Shown in pieces: positions 29,558 to 37,907 of a stretch of DNA of 64,000 nucleotides; the first letter of the stretch is position 1; each line of letters begins with the position of its first letter. The stretch covers positions 4,526,001 through 4,590,000 of the forward strand of contig NZ_CP114285.2 in NCBI RefSeq assembly GCF_027111255.2. The letters run 5' to 3'. A model generated the notes under the pieces. It was not told the DNA's origin. It did no database searches and was given only the letters and a program-made list of their open reading frames with translations. The translations under genes and the position numbers were made by a program. The DNA is from Flavobacterium flavigenum. Lineage in GTDB: Bacteria > Bacteroidota > Bacteroidia > Flavobacteriales > Flavobacteriaceae.

Positions 29558-31441
29558 TTATTTAATCAAATCAAAACTTCTCTTTACAAAAGCTGTAAGT
29601 TCTTCTCCTTTTAATAAATTTTGAGACAATTTGGCAAGATCTAAAGCTTGTTTTACCAAATTTTCCTGTGTTGATTTATCTTCGGTGTTTAAAATATTCG
29701 AAGCCAAATCAGAATTAGTATTTACTACTAAATTATACATTTCCGGCATATTGCCCATTCCAAACATTCCACCACCACCAGACTGGCTCATTTCTTTCAT
29801 TCTACGCATAAATTCTGGCTGAGTGATTATGAATGGTGCAGCTTGACTGTCCATCGCTTCTAATTGAACAGAGTATGCTTTTGGAATGTAAGCTTCTAAT
29901 GAAGTTTTCAAAGTTTCTTTTTCTTCATCAGATAATTTAGAAATTGTATTCTCATCCTTTTTAATTAGATTGTCAATATGATCAGAATCTACACGAACAA
30001 AAGTCAGATCTTTGTTGTCACCTTCTATTTTCTGAATTAAATGAGATATAATAGGAGAATCTAAAAGTAGTACTTCATATCCCTTTTCTTTTGCTGTTTG
30101 AATATAAGAGTGCTGAGCATCTTTATTTCCTGCGTATAGAACTACCAGTTTACCATCTTTATCTGTTTGATTTTCTTTTATCTTCTCTTTTAATTCTTCA
30201 AGAGTAAAATAGGTGTCATCTACAGTTGGGTACAATACAAATGCACCAGCTTTTTCATAGAATTTATCTTCGGATAGCATTCCATACTCTAAAACAATTT
30301 TGATATCGTTCCATTTTTGTTCAAAATCAGCACGATTTTCATTAAATAAAGCTTTTAATTTATCAGCTACTTTACGTGTAATATAGTTTGAAATTTTCTT
30401 TACTGCACCATCAGCTTGTAATCCTGAGCGAGAAACATTTAGTGGTATATCCGGAGAATCGATAACTCCTTTTAACATAGTTAAAAATTCAGGTACAATT
30501 CCTTCAACATTGTCGGTAACGTAAACCTGATTTTGGTACAATTGAATTTTATCTTTCTGAATTTGCATATCAGAACCTAATTTAGGAAAGTATAAAATCC
30601 CTGTTAAGTTAAATGGATAATCTACATTTAAGTGAATGTTAAATAACGGTTCTTCAAATTGCATTGGATATAATTCTCTGTAGAAGTTTTTGTAATCTTC
30701 ATCAGATAATTCAGAAGGTTGTTTTGTCCAGGCAGGATTTGGATTATTAATGATGTTGTCAGTTTCAACTGTTTCATTAACGTAATCTTCAGGTGCATCT
30801 TCTGGTTTTGGAAGTGTTTCTGTTCTTGTTCCAAATTTAATCGGAATAGGCATGAATTTATTATATTTATTCAATAACCCACTAATTTTAGAATCTTCTA
30901 AAAACTCAAGAGAATCTTCTGCAATATGCAAAATAATTTCAGTACCACGTGAAGTTTTGTCAGCTGGTTCTAAAGTAAATTCAGGGCTTCCGTCACAAGT
31001 CCAGTGTGCAGCTGGTTCATCTTTATACGATTTTGTAATGATTTCAACTTTTTCAGCCACCATAAAAGCAGAGTAGAAGCCAAGACCAAAATGTCCGATG
31101 ATTCCGGAATCTTTCGCAGAGTCTTTATATTTGTCTAAAAACTCCTCAGCACCAGAAAAAGCTACCTGATTAATGTATTTTTCAACTTCATCAGCAGTCA
31201 TTCCTAAACCTTGATCGATAATGTGGATTTTTTTACCTTCTTTGTCCACTTTAACTTCAATGATTGGATTTCCATACTCTACTTTTGCTTCCCCAATGCT
31301 AATCAGGTGTTTTAATTTTAAAGTAGCATCTGTACCATTCGATACCAGCTCACGTAAGAAGATTTCGTGATCGCTATATAAGAACTTTTTGATTAAGGGA
31401 AAGATGTTTTCTACGGAAACATTAATTTTACCTGTTGTCAT
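29558..31441 (-). CDS. htpG: Molecular chaperone HtpG (Hsp90)
   Basis: Cytosolic ATP-dependent Hsp90 chaperone, 627 residues. The GHKL ATPase domain shows ELVSNGTDA at 31-39, DQGLGM at 76-81 and IIGHFGLGFYS at 114-124. The middle domain has the catalytic-loop stretch SRSGLQADG. The C-terminal part contains the Gly/Met-rich segment SGGGGMFGMGNMPEM that is common in Bacteroidetes HtpG. The highly acidic linker of eukaryotic Hsp90 is absent, as usual in bacteria. Monocistronic with its own terminator. Confidence 0.97.
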   Translation of the reverse strand: MTTGKINVSVENIFPLIKKFLYSDHEIFLRELVSNGTDATLKLKHLISIGEAKVEYGNPIIEVKVDKEGKKIHIIDQGLGMTADEVEKYINQVAFSGAEEFLDKYKDSAKDSGIIGHFGLGFYSAFMVAEKVEIITKSYKDEPAAHWTCDGSPEFTLEPADKTSRGTEIILHIAEDSLEFLEDSKISGLLNKYNKFMPIPIKFGTRTETLPKPEDAPEDYVNETVETDNIINNPNPAWTKQPSELSDEDYKNFYRELYPMQFEEPLFNIHLNVDYPFNLTGILYFPKLGSDMQIQKDKIQLYQNQVYVTDNVEGIVPEFLTMLKGVIDSPDIPLNVSRSGLQADGAVKKISNYITRKVADKLKALFNENRADFEQKWNDIKIVLEYGMLSEDKFYEKAGAFVLYPTVDDTYFTLEELKEKIKENQTDKDGKLVVLYAGNKDAQHSYIQTAKEKGYEVLLLDSPIISHLIQKIEGDNKDLTFVRVDSDHIDNLIKKDENTISKLSDEEKETLKTSLEAYIPKAYSVQLEAMDSQAAPFIITQPEFMRRMKEMSQSGGGGMFGMGNMPEMYNLVVNTNSDLASNILNTEDKSTQENLVKQALDLAKLSQNLLKGEELTAFVKRSFDLIK

Positions 31442-31555
31442 ATTTTTTAATTTTTTAGTTTAATTAGATGATTTTCACTTATTCAAATTAAATACCAATT
31501 TTTTTATAGTGACAAAATGTCGGATGTGTTAATTTTGAAAGAAAATAATCTGATT

Positions 31556-31600
31556 TTGGAACTGAATATATTTTCATGAATTGTATCTTTGTGATACAAT
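31556..31600 (+). promoter_or_regulatory. Possible promoter with overlapping palindrome before the lipoprotein gene
   Basis: TATCTTTG (31584-31591) matches the -7 element, with a TTG 25 bases upstream (31556-31558), slightly longer than ideal. The -7 box sits inside an inverted repeat, attgtatc-N5-gatacaat (31580-31600), that could be an operator. Confidence 0.4.
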
Positions 31601-31642
31601 AATTGTTAAATGTGTAAGTAATAACTTAAATAATTCTACAAA

Positions 31643-32146
31643 ATGAAGAAATTTATTTTCATTTGCATGATGTCCACGATCTTATTTGCGTGTAAATCAG
31701 CTTCATCAACTAATGCTTCTACAGAAGCAACAGAAATTTCAAAGAAACTTGACAGACCAACTCAAGTTGCTATCAAAGGAAATTGGGTACTTACAAATGT
31801 TTCTTATGCGGGATCTGATTACATTAAGGTAAATTCTTTTGATCTTGCAGATTCTAAATGTTTCATCGGCAGTACCTGGAATTTTATTTCCAACAATAAT
31901 AAAGGTACAATGACATTGAATTCTCCGAGTTGTACAGCATTTACTTCTCCAATTGTCTGGAGTATTAATAATCAGGGACTTTTTGTGTTGAAAATTGTTG
32001 ATCCGGGAACAAAATCAAAAAATGTCAGAACAGGATACTTGCTAAAAGTGGCAGGATTAACTGATAATTCATTTCAGTTGATTGATACAATTAATGTTGG
32101 TGGACAATCTAAAGATGTCACTTACCAATTTCAAAGATCTAATTAA
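31643..32146 (+). CDS. Lipocalin-like lipoprotein
   Basis: A 167-residue lipoprotein with signal MKKFIFICMMSTILFAC (lipid-bearing Cys17). The mature part begins KGNWVLTNVSYAG and carries a beta-barrel-like pattern (GSTWNFISNNNKGTMTLN, LIDTINVGGQSKDVTYQFQ) like the lipocalin-type proteins common in Flavobacteria. It probably sits in the outer membrane or faces the periplasm. The stop is 22 bases before the next lipoprotein gene, so the two are likely one operon. Ligand and role are unknown. Confidence 0.8.
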   Translation: MKKFIFICMMSTILFACKSASSTNASTEATEISKKLDRPTQVAIKGNWVLTNVSYAGSDYIKVNSFDLADSKCFIGSTWNFISNNNKGTMTLNSPSCTAFTSPIVWSINNQGLFVLKIVDPGTKSKNVRTGYLLKVAGLTDNSFQLIDTINVGGQSKDVTYQFQRSN

Positions 32147-32168
32147 TTTTAAAGAAGAATAAAAAAAG

Positions 32169-32864
32169 ATGAAAAAGATAACAGTTTTAGGATTGAGCAG
32201 CTTACTTGTATTAGTTAGTTTATTTGCAAGCTGCGATTCAGTTAAAAATGCTAATAATACTCAAAAGGGTGCCGGAATTGGTGCCGTTGCAGGAGGTGTA
32301 ATTGGAGCTGTATTAGGTAATAATTTAGGTAAAGGCGGAAACGCTGCCCTGGGAGCTGCAATTGGAGCTGCTGTTGGTGGAGGTACAGGAGCACTTATTG
32401 GAAATAAAATGGACAAACAGGCTCGTGAAATTGATCAGGCTTTACCAGGTGCTGATGTTGAACGTGTAGGTGAAGGTATTCACTTAACGCTTAATGAAAA
32501 TGCTGTTCGCTTTGATACCAATAAATCAACTTTGACTTCACAGGCAAAAGCAAACTTAGATAAATTAGTTCCGGTATTTAATGAGTATGGAGATACTGAT
32601 ATTCAAATTTTTGGATATACGGACAATACTGGTAAACCAGAATATAATTTAACTCTTTCAGGACAAAGAGCTGCATCTGTAAAAGCTTATTTAGTTTCAA
32701 AAGGATTACAGTCAAGCCGTTTTAAAACTTCAGGTTTAGGAATTGCTGATCCGATTGCATCTAATGAAACTGTTGAAGGAAGATCTCAAAACCGTCGTGT
32801 TGAGTTTGCAATTACTGCAAATGATAAAATGGTCAATGAAGCTAAAGCGCAGGCTGGAAAATAA
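32169..32864 (+). CDS. OmpA family lipoprotein with glycine zipper
   Basis: A 231-residue envelope protein. The signal peptide ends in the lipobox LFASC (Cys22). Residues about 34-80 are a glycine-zipper segment (GAGIGAVAGGVIGAVLGNN, repeated GAAIGAAVGGGTGALIGNK) likely to associate with membrane. Residues about 105-215 are an OmpA-like peptidoglycan-binding domain with FGYTDNTG, NLTLSGQRAASVKAYL and SQNRRVEF. It resembles YiaD-type proteins, which tie the outer membrane to peptidoglycan. It is probably co-transcribed with the preceding lipoprotein, and a terminator follows. Confidence 0.92.
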   Translation: MKKITVLGLSSLLVLVSLFASCDSVKNANNTQKGAGIGAVAGGVIGAVLGNNLGKGGNAALGAAIGAAVGGGTGALIGNKMDKQAREIDQALPGADVERVGEGIHLTLNENAVRFDTNKSTLTSQAKANLDKLVPVFNEYGDTDIQIFGYTDNTGKPEYNLTLSGQRAASVKAYLVSKGLQSSRFKTSGLGIADPIASNETVEGRSQNRRVEFAITANDKMVNEAKAQAGK

Positions 32865-32887
32865 TTAAATTGCAATAAAATTTATTA

Positions 32888-32919
32888 AAAGCTGTTTCTT
32901 AATTGAAGCAGCTTTTTTT
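32888..32919 (+). terminator. Terminator after the OmpA-family gene
   Basis: A stem aaagctgtttc/gaagcagcttt with one G-T pair and a 6-base loop, then an eight-base T-run. Confidence 0.8.
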
Positions 32920-32949
32920 TGCCTTTCGAAATTAAACATTGTAAATTTG
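32919..32949 (+). promoter_or_regulatory. Promoter of the ABC ATPase gene (decides its start)
   Basis: TTG (32919-32921), 20-base spacer, TAAATTTG (32942-32949). The -7 box covers an in-frame TTG codon at 32947, so translation more plausibly starts at the ATG at 32968. Confidence 0.65.
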
Positions 32950-32967
32950 AACTCTCAATTAGAACAC

Positions 32968-33915
32968 ATGCTTGACATTCAAAATATTTCATTTTCGTAT
33001 ACCGATAAACCCGTTATAAAAAACGTTTCTTTTAGCATAAATAAAGGAGAGAACATTGCTATTATTGGTGAAAGCGGCTGTGGAAAAAGTACGCTTTTAA
33101 AACTTATATATGGACTATATGATCTGGATGAAGGAAAAATTTTTTACGAAGAGAAACCAGTTTTAGGTCCAAAATATAACTTAATACCTGGAATGCCTTA
33201 CATGAAATATCTGGCTCAGGATTTCGATTTATCGCCTTATGAAACAGTTGCTGAAAACGTAGGAAAGTTTCTTTCTAATGGTTTTGCCAATATGAAAAAG
33301 CTGCGTGTTCAGGAGCTTTTAGAAATGGTTGAGATGGAGCAGTTTTCAAATGTTAAAGCGAAATTTTTAAGTGGCGGACAGCAGCAAAGAGTAGCATTAG
33401 TTCGTGTTTTGGCATTAGAACCTGAAGTAATTTTGCTTGATGAACCTTTTAGCCAGATTGATGCTTTTAGAAAAAATGCCTTACGCCGAAATTTGTTCCG
33501 GTATTTAAAGCAGAAAAAAATTACCTGTATTATTGCGACACATGACAGTACTGATGCTTTATCATTTGCCAATGAAGCTATCGTTATGCGCAACGGTGAA
33601 ATTATTACTAAAGGTAATCCGGCGGAAATTTATACAAATCCATCTTCGAAATATGTTGCATCTCTTTTTGGCGAAGTTAATGAAATCCCAACTCATTTAT
33701 TGCGGCTTTCCGAAGATGAAACTGAAAAAGCATTAGTTTATCCGCATCAGTTAATCATGGTTGAGCATTCTGATTTGGAAGTTAAAGTGAGAAGAACGTA
33801 TTTTAGAGGGAATCATTATTTGATTGAAACTGTTTACAAAAGACAATTGATATTTTTTGAGAACGAGTTTGATTTACCTCTTGAAATAACTATTTTCTTG
33901 GGGCTTAATACTTAA
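32968..33915 (+). CDS. ABC transporter ATP-binding protein (orphan)
   Basis: A 315-residue ABC ATPase with Walker A GESGCGKST at 34-42, Q-loop near LAQDF at 82-86, signature LSGGQQQR at 134-141, Walker B VILLDEP at 154-160 and H-loop His192. Residues about 240-315 form a C-terminal TOBE-like regulatory domain (YPHQLIMVEH...VRRTYFRGNHYLIETVYKRQ), as in PotA/FbpC/CysA-type importers of polyamines, iron or sulfate. No permease or binding protein lies nearby, so the substrate is open. The start was chosen from the promoter position. The gene ends four bases inside the convergent GNAT gene. Confidence 0.88.
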   Translation: MLDIQNISFSYTDKPVIKNVSFSINKGENIAIIGESGCGKSTLLKLIYGLYDLDEGKIFYEEKPVLGPKYNLIPGMPYMKYLAQDFDLSPYETVAENVGKFLSNGFANMKKLRVQELLEMVEMEQFSNVKAKFLSGGQQQRVALVRVLALEPEVILLDEPFSQIDAFRKNALRRNLFRYLKQKKITCIIATHDSTDALSFANEAIVMRNGEIITKGNPAEIYTNPSSKYVASLFGEVNEIPTHLLRLSEDETEKALVYPHQLIMVEHSDLEVKVRRTYFRGNHYLIETVYKRQLIFFENEFDLPLEITIFLGLNT

Positions 33916-34196
33916 CGGAATAATACATCATGAATATCTTCTGTTTTGTCAAAAACACTTTTTGCAAAAGGACAAAGCGGAATAATTTTCAGTCCATTAT
34001 TTCTGGCATAATCTACAGCCGCCATAACTAGTTTTTTACCAACCCCCTTTCCGTTAAATTCTTCATTTACTTCAGTATGGTCAATGATGAATTTTGCATC
34101 TCCGGCCCAGGTATAAGTCATTTTTCCAGCTTGTTTGTCGTCTTCTATAGCTTCAAAATAGCCTCTTTTGATATCGTTTATTTGTTTGATTTCCAT
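33912..34196 (-). CDS. Small GNAT-family N-acetyltransferase (YjdJ/NATD1-like)
   Basis: A 94-residue single-domain acetyltransferase. The central segment reads FIIDHTEVNEEFNGKGVGKKLVMAAVDYAR, with the acetyl-CoA loop GKGVGKKL, followed by LKIIPLCPFAKSVF. This short form matches the Gcn5-related YjdJ/NATD1 type, whose substrate is not known. It starts five bases after the OsmC gene stop, as the third gene of a pirin-OsmC-GNAT operon. Confidence 0.88.
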   Translation of the reverse strand: MEIKQINDIKRGYFEAIEDDKQAGKMTYTWAGDAKFIIDHTEVNEEFNGKGVGKKLVMAAVDYARNNGLKIIPLCPFAKSVFDKTEDIHDVLFR

Positions 34197-34201
34197 GATA
34201 A

Positions 34202-34597
34202 TTAAATTATAGTTGTTTGTATTTTAATAGTGTTGGTAAGTGTTTTATGAATTGGACATTTATCGGCAATTATATGCAGTTTTTGTCTTTGGCTTTCATC
34301 AATCTCTCCTGTTATTTCAATTTTCCGGGTGAATAATGAAACATTTTGTTCGCTGTCTTTTTCTAAATCTACTTTGATATCAATTTCCGAAACATTCCAT
34401 TGTTTTCTGTTGATATACATTCGTAAGGTAATTAAAGTACAGGAAGCTAAAGCAGAAGCCAAAAGTTCAGACGGACTAAAACCTAAATTTTTCCCTCCAA
34501 CTTCCTGTGGTTCGTCTGCGATTACAATATTCCCGCTGGCTGATGTTATTTCTGTGCGATACAATCGTGTATCTATTTTTGCTGATAATGTTTCCAT
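34202..34597 (-). CDS. OsmC/Ohr family peroxiredoxin-like protein
   Basis: A 131-residue thiol peroxidase-family protein expected to reduce organic hydroperoxides. The two redox cysteines are visible: Cys53 in LLASALASCTLITLRM and Cys114 in DKCPIHKTL. It begins two bases after the pirin stop codon and is followed closely by a GNAT gene, giving a three-gene stress-type operon. A second OsmC-family protein is encoded at 62549-62965 and is clearly divergent from this one. Confidence 0.92.
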   Translation of the reverse strand: METLSAKIDTRLYRTEITSASGNIVIADEPQEVGGKNLGFSPSELLASALASCTLITLRMYINRKQWNVSEIDIKVDLEKDSEQNVSLFTRKIEITGEIDESQRQKLHIIADKCPIHKTLTNTIKIQTTII

Positions 34598-34599
34598 AG

Positions 34600-35481
34600 T
34601 TATTTAATTCTTGGTTCTGGTAATGGGACAAATTCGGTTTCTCCCGGAACTTTAGGGAAAGTCTGTGCTGTCCAGTCTTGTTTGGCTATCTCGATAAGGT
34701 TTTTATCAGAAGATACGAAATTCCAAAAGATAAAATGTTCCTCAGGAAAAGGTTGTCCGCCAAAAATATATACAGTTGAATTGGCTGCAATTTCAAACTC
34801 ACAAAGCGTACTGTCATTAGTAATCAAAATTTGTTTTGGATCGTAAACGTGTCCATCGCTTTTAATGTTCCCTTCTAGAATGTACAAACCACTTTCTCCG
34901 AATAAATCTTTTCCGATATTGATTTTTCGAGCTTCCTTGCTTTTAATCTCAATAAAATATAATGGACTGTAGACAGGAACCGGAGATTTTTTCCCGAAAG
35001 CTTCCCCGGCAATCAGTTTATATGAAACGCCATTTTCTTCCCAGGCAGGAATATCCTGACCTTCAACATGAGTGAAATTCGGATCCATCTGTTCCAGTTC
35101 TTTAGGAAGCGCCACCCAAATCTGCAATCCGTGAAGCATTTTGTCTGAATGTCTTAAATATTCGGGAGTTCTCTCAGAATGAACAATACCTTTCCCGGCT
35201 GTCATCCAGTTTACGGCACCTGGTTTTATTTCTAATTCAGTTCCTAAACTATCGCGGTGCATAATGCTTCCTTCAAACAAAAAAGTGAGCGTAGAAAGTC
35301 CAATATGCGGATGGGGCGGAACATCCATATTTTCGTATTGATTTAAATGTGCAGGTCCCATATGATCGATAAATACAAATGGTCCAACGGCTCTTTTTTC
35401 ACGGAAAGGTAATAATCTGCCTACCATAAAATTGCCAATGTTGGCAGCACGTTCCTCGATAATTAAACTAATATTTGACAT
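34600..35481 (-). CDS. Pirin family bicupin protein
   Basis: A 293-residue bicupin. The N-terminal cupin carries the metal-binding set His57 and His59 (PPHPHIGLST) and His101 and Glu103 (GKGIVHSERTP). Bacterial pirins such as YhhW act as quercetin dioxygenases in vitro; other pirins bind metabolic enzymes. First gene of the pirin-OsmC-GNAT operon. A -7-like TAATTTTG (minus strand, 35501-35508) lies 20 bases upstream without a clear TTG. The real substrate cannot be inferred. Confidence 0.92.
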   Translation of the reverse strand: MSNISLIIEERAANIGNFMVGRLLPFREKRAVGPFVFIDHMGPAHLNQYENMDVPPHPHIGLSTLTFLFEGSIMHRDSLGTELEIKPGAVNWMTAGKGIVHSERTPEYLRHSDKMLHGLQIWVALPKELEQMDPNFTHVEGQDIPAWEENGVSYKLIAGEAFGKKSPVPVYSPLYFIEIKSKEARKINIGKDLFGESGLYILEGNIKSDGHVYDPKQILITNDSTLCEFEIAANSTVYIFGGQPFPEEHFIFWNFVSSDKNLIEIAKQDWTAQTFPKVPGETEFVPLPEPRIK

Positions 35482-35646
35482 AGTTGATTTTATTTTAAAA
35501 CAAAATTACAGCAGTGGTGCGAGTGTGTCACTTAATTTAGATTAAGAAAAGTCATTATAGATTTGTATTTATAAAAATAAGAAATAAAAGACATTGAACT
35601 ATACAAATTATAACAAATCAATTTATGCTAAGTTGAGAAATATGTT

Positions 35647-36747
35647 TTAATTAATCAGTTCAAATTCTAAAACGTCACTTTCAGTTCCATTAATTATAAT
35701 CGATAAGTGATGAATTCCTGTATGAAAAACACGGGTTGTAATCAGTTTAAAAGACTGGTTTCTTTCAATTTTCGTTGATTGGTTCGGAGAATATTTTTTT
35801 TCACTGATTTTAAACACTTTCTTAGCCAGATGTCCTTTAGCTTTTTTGTAATGAACCGCATATTCTAAACGAACTGTTTTAGGTTCTTCATTTTTGTTGT
35901 TTATATGGAAATGAAATTGCAGATAATCTCCAATTTTTACAACAGGTGTTTTGATTTCAAAAGATGAAAGTTCAATATTCGTACTTTCTAAGCCGTAATG
36001 ACTTAAAATTTCAGGGTGTCCCTGCTTTAATAAAGTGCGGCATCCATGTTTGATGATTCCATCAGTTTCTTTGCTATGATTTTTCCATCTGGAAGCGATT
36101 TCGAGTACCATTTCCGGATTATCTTTTGCAATATCGTTCAAATTATTGGCAACACTTCTGCGAACATATTCTGAAGGATCATTTTTTAAATTTTCTAAAA
36201 TAGGAAGAATAGAAGTTGGATCTTTTTTCAGAAAAGGAATTGCCATTGCCCATGGTAATCTTGGTCGTGAACCTTCACTTGCTAATCGGCGTACATGGTG
36301 ATTGTCGTGTAGAGACCATTTTATCATTTCGTCAATCATTTTTTCTTTATATTTTAAAATAAAAGGACGTACAGCAAACTCGCAACTTATAAACTTTGTT
36401 ATGGAAACGAAAGCTTTTACTGAAGTTTCAAAATCATCTAAACCGTACATTTCGATGTAGTCGGCAAAAAAAATAAAAGCCAGATTGCCATCGGTAAAAC
36501 TATTTTTCTTTAGGTTTTCGATTATTTTGTCAATTAGAGCAACTGCTTCAGGGAAATTTTCAGGCATAAACTGATGCAGAACAACTGTTGTGTGCTTCAT
36601 CCGGTCTTTCCATTCTTTTTGAATAAAATTACCTTCGTAAATGGCATCGATGAATTCCTGTTTTTGAAATGAAGGATGTACTTGGGCGACAGCCTGTCCA
36701 AATTTTTCGTAAAATGTAACGGAGTATATGTCTTTAATTAATCCCAT
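35647..36747 (-). CDS. AlkC-like DNA alkylation repair protein (HEAT repeats plus Ig-like domain)
   Basis: Probable DNA glycosylase of the HEAT-like-repeat AlkC/AlkD superfamily, which removes N3-methyladenine or related cationic lesions. The 366-residue protein has about 260 residues of paired helices, including SEGSRPRLPWAMAIPFLKKDP and VRRSVANNLNDIAKDNPEMVL typical of this family. A C-terminal beta-rich domain of about 100 residues (IKTPVVKIGDYLQFHFHINNK onward) corresponds to the immunoglobulin-like domain found in AlkC. The combination argues for AlkC rather than AlkD. A TATCTTTG box (minus strand, 36771-36778) with TTG 24 bases upstream is a possible promoter. Confidence 0.85.
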   Translation of the reverse strand: MGLIKDIYSVTFYEKFGQAVAQVHPSFQKQEFIDAIYEGNFIQKEWKDRMKHTTVVLHQFMPENFPEAVALIDKIIENLKKNSFTDGNLAFIFFADYIEMYGLDDFETSVKAFVSITKFISCEFAVRPFILKYKEKMIDEMIKWSLHDNHHVRRLASEGSRPRLPWAMAIPFLKKDPTSILPILENLKNDPSEYVRRSVANNLNDIAKDNPEMVLEIASRWKNHSKETDGIIKHGCRTLLKQGHPEILSHYGLESTNIELSSFEIKTPVVKIGDYLQFHFHINNKNEEPKTVRLEYAVHYKKAKGHLAKKVFKISEKKYSPNQSTKIERNQSFKLITTRVFHTGIHHLSIIINGTESDVLEFELIN

Positions 36748-36770
36748 GAGTTTTTATTTTGAATCAACTT

Positions 36771-36805
36771 CAAAGATATTTAATGTTGTTATTAGTGTAG
36801 AACAA
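36771..36805 (-). promoter_or_regulatory. Possible promoter of the AlkC-like gene
   Basis: On the minus strand TTG (36803-36805) is followed after 24 bases by TATCTTTG (36771-36778), 23 bases before the ATG. The spacer is at the long end of the accepted range. Confidence 0.45.
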
Positions 36806-36979
36806 AAAATAAAAATGTTTAAATCTGAAAGATTAAGTTTCATTTATAAGAACTTATTTGCTCCATATGTTGATGCTGAATGAAAGATAAATAACAAGCG
36901 TATTTGACTTTTCGAGTTGAAGTAACTTTCAAATCCACAAAATAAGTCCTATTTTAGCATCTTAATAAAATTTAAGAAA

Positions 36980-37837
36980 ATGATTAGCGAAGCAGAATTT
37001 CAAACCGAATTACAATTATTGATAAGTAATGCAATTCGGGAAGATGTAGGTCCGGGAGATTTTAGTTCATTGGCATGTATTCCTGATACTGCAAACGGAC
37101 AAGCTAAATTATTGGTAAAGGATCAGGGTATAATTGCGGGAGTCGAACTAGCTAAAATGATATTTCAATACGTTGACCCAAAATTGAAAGTGAAAACTTT
37201 TATTGAAGACGGTTCTCACGTGGAATATGGTGAAGTTGTTTTTGAAGTTTCAGGAAGTTCACAAGCTATTTTGAAGGCTGAAAGAGTGGTTTTGAACACC
37301 ATGCAACGCATGTCTGCAATTGCTACGAAAACAAATCATTTGATGCAGCTTTTAGAAGGAACTGGCGCTAAAATATTAGATACACGTAAAACGACTCCCA
37401 ATTTCAGAGTGGCCGAAAAATGGGCGGTAAAAATCGGGGGCGGAGAAAATCATCGTTTTGCTTTGTATGATATGATAATGTTAAAAGATAATCATATTGA
37501 TTTTGCCGGAGGAATTACATTAGCAATAAATAAAACAAAAGAGTATTTAAAAGCTAATAACCTGGATTTAAAGATTATTGTTGAGGCTAGAAATCTGGAT
37601 GAAATCCGTGAAATCTTATTGAGCGACGGAGTTCATAGAATCTTAATTGATAACTTTAATTATGAAGATACGAAAACTGCGGTAGCATTAATTGGTAACA
37701 AATGCCAGACAGAATCTTCAGGTAACATCAGCGAAAAAACGATTCGTGAATATGGACTTTGTGGTGTAAATTATATTTCATCAGGTGCTTTGACACATTC
37801 AGTTTATAATATGGACCTTAGTTTAAAAGCTTTCTAG
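36980..37837 (+). CDS. nadC: Nicotinate-nucleotide pyrophosphorylase (quinolinate phosphoribosyltransferase)
   Basis: NAD biosynthesis: converts quinolinate and PRPP to nicotinate mononucleotide with loss of CO2. The 285-residue protein shows the type II fold signatures: REDVGPGDFSS near 19-29, RVVLNTMQRMSAIATKT near 94-110, LDTRKTTPNFRVAEKWAVKIGGGENHR near 134-160 (active-site Arg/Lys/His), MLKDNHID and VEARNLDE. nadA and nadB are not in the window. A YihY-type membrane gene follows in the same direction after 70 bp. Confidence 0.95.
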   Translation: MISEAEFQTELQLLISNAIREDVGPGDFSSLACIPDTANGQAKLLVKDQGIIAGVELAKMIFQYVDPKLKVKTFIEDGSHVEYGEVVFEVSGSSQAILKAERVVLNTMQRMSAIATKTNHLMQLLEGTGAKILDTRKTTPNFRVAEKWAVKIGGGENHRFALYDMIMLKDNHIDFAGGITLAINKTKEYLKANNLDLKIIVEARNLDEIREILLSDGVHRILIDNFNYEDTKTAVALIGNKCQTESSGNISEKTIREYGLCGVNYISSGALTHSVYNMDLSLKAF

Positions 37838-37907
37838 AAACAACTTATCGTAGTAAATTAGAGTTTGTAATCTAAAATTTAGACTCAACTAACTAACACT
37901 ATTCTAT

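Noticed and set aside
32947..32967. TTG start adding seven residues to the ABC ATPase
   Set aside because: The TTG is part of the -7 promoter element; the ATG at 32968 fits the conserved start of the domain.
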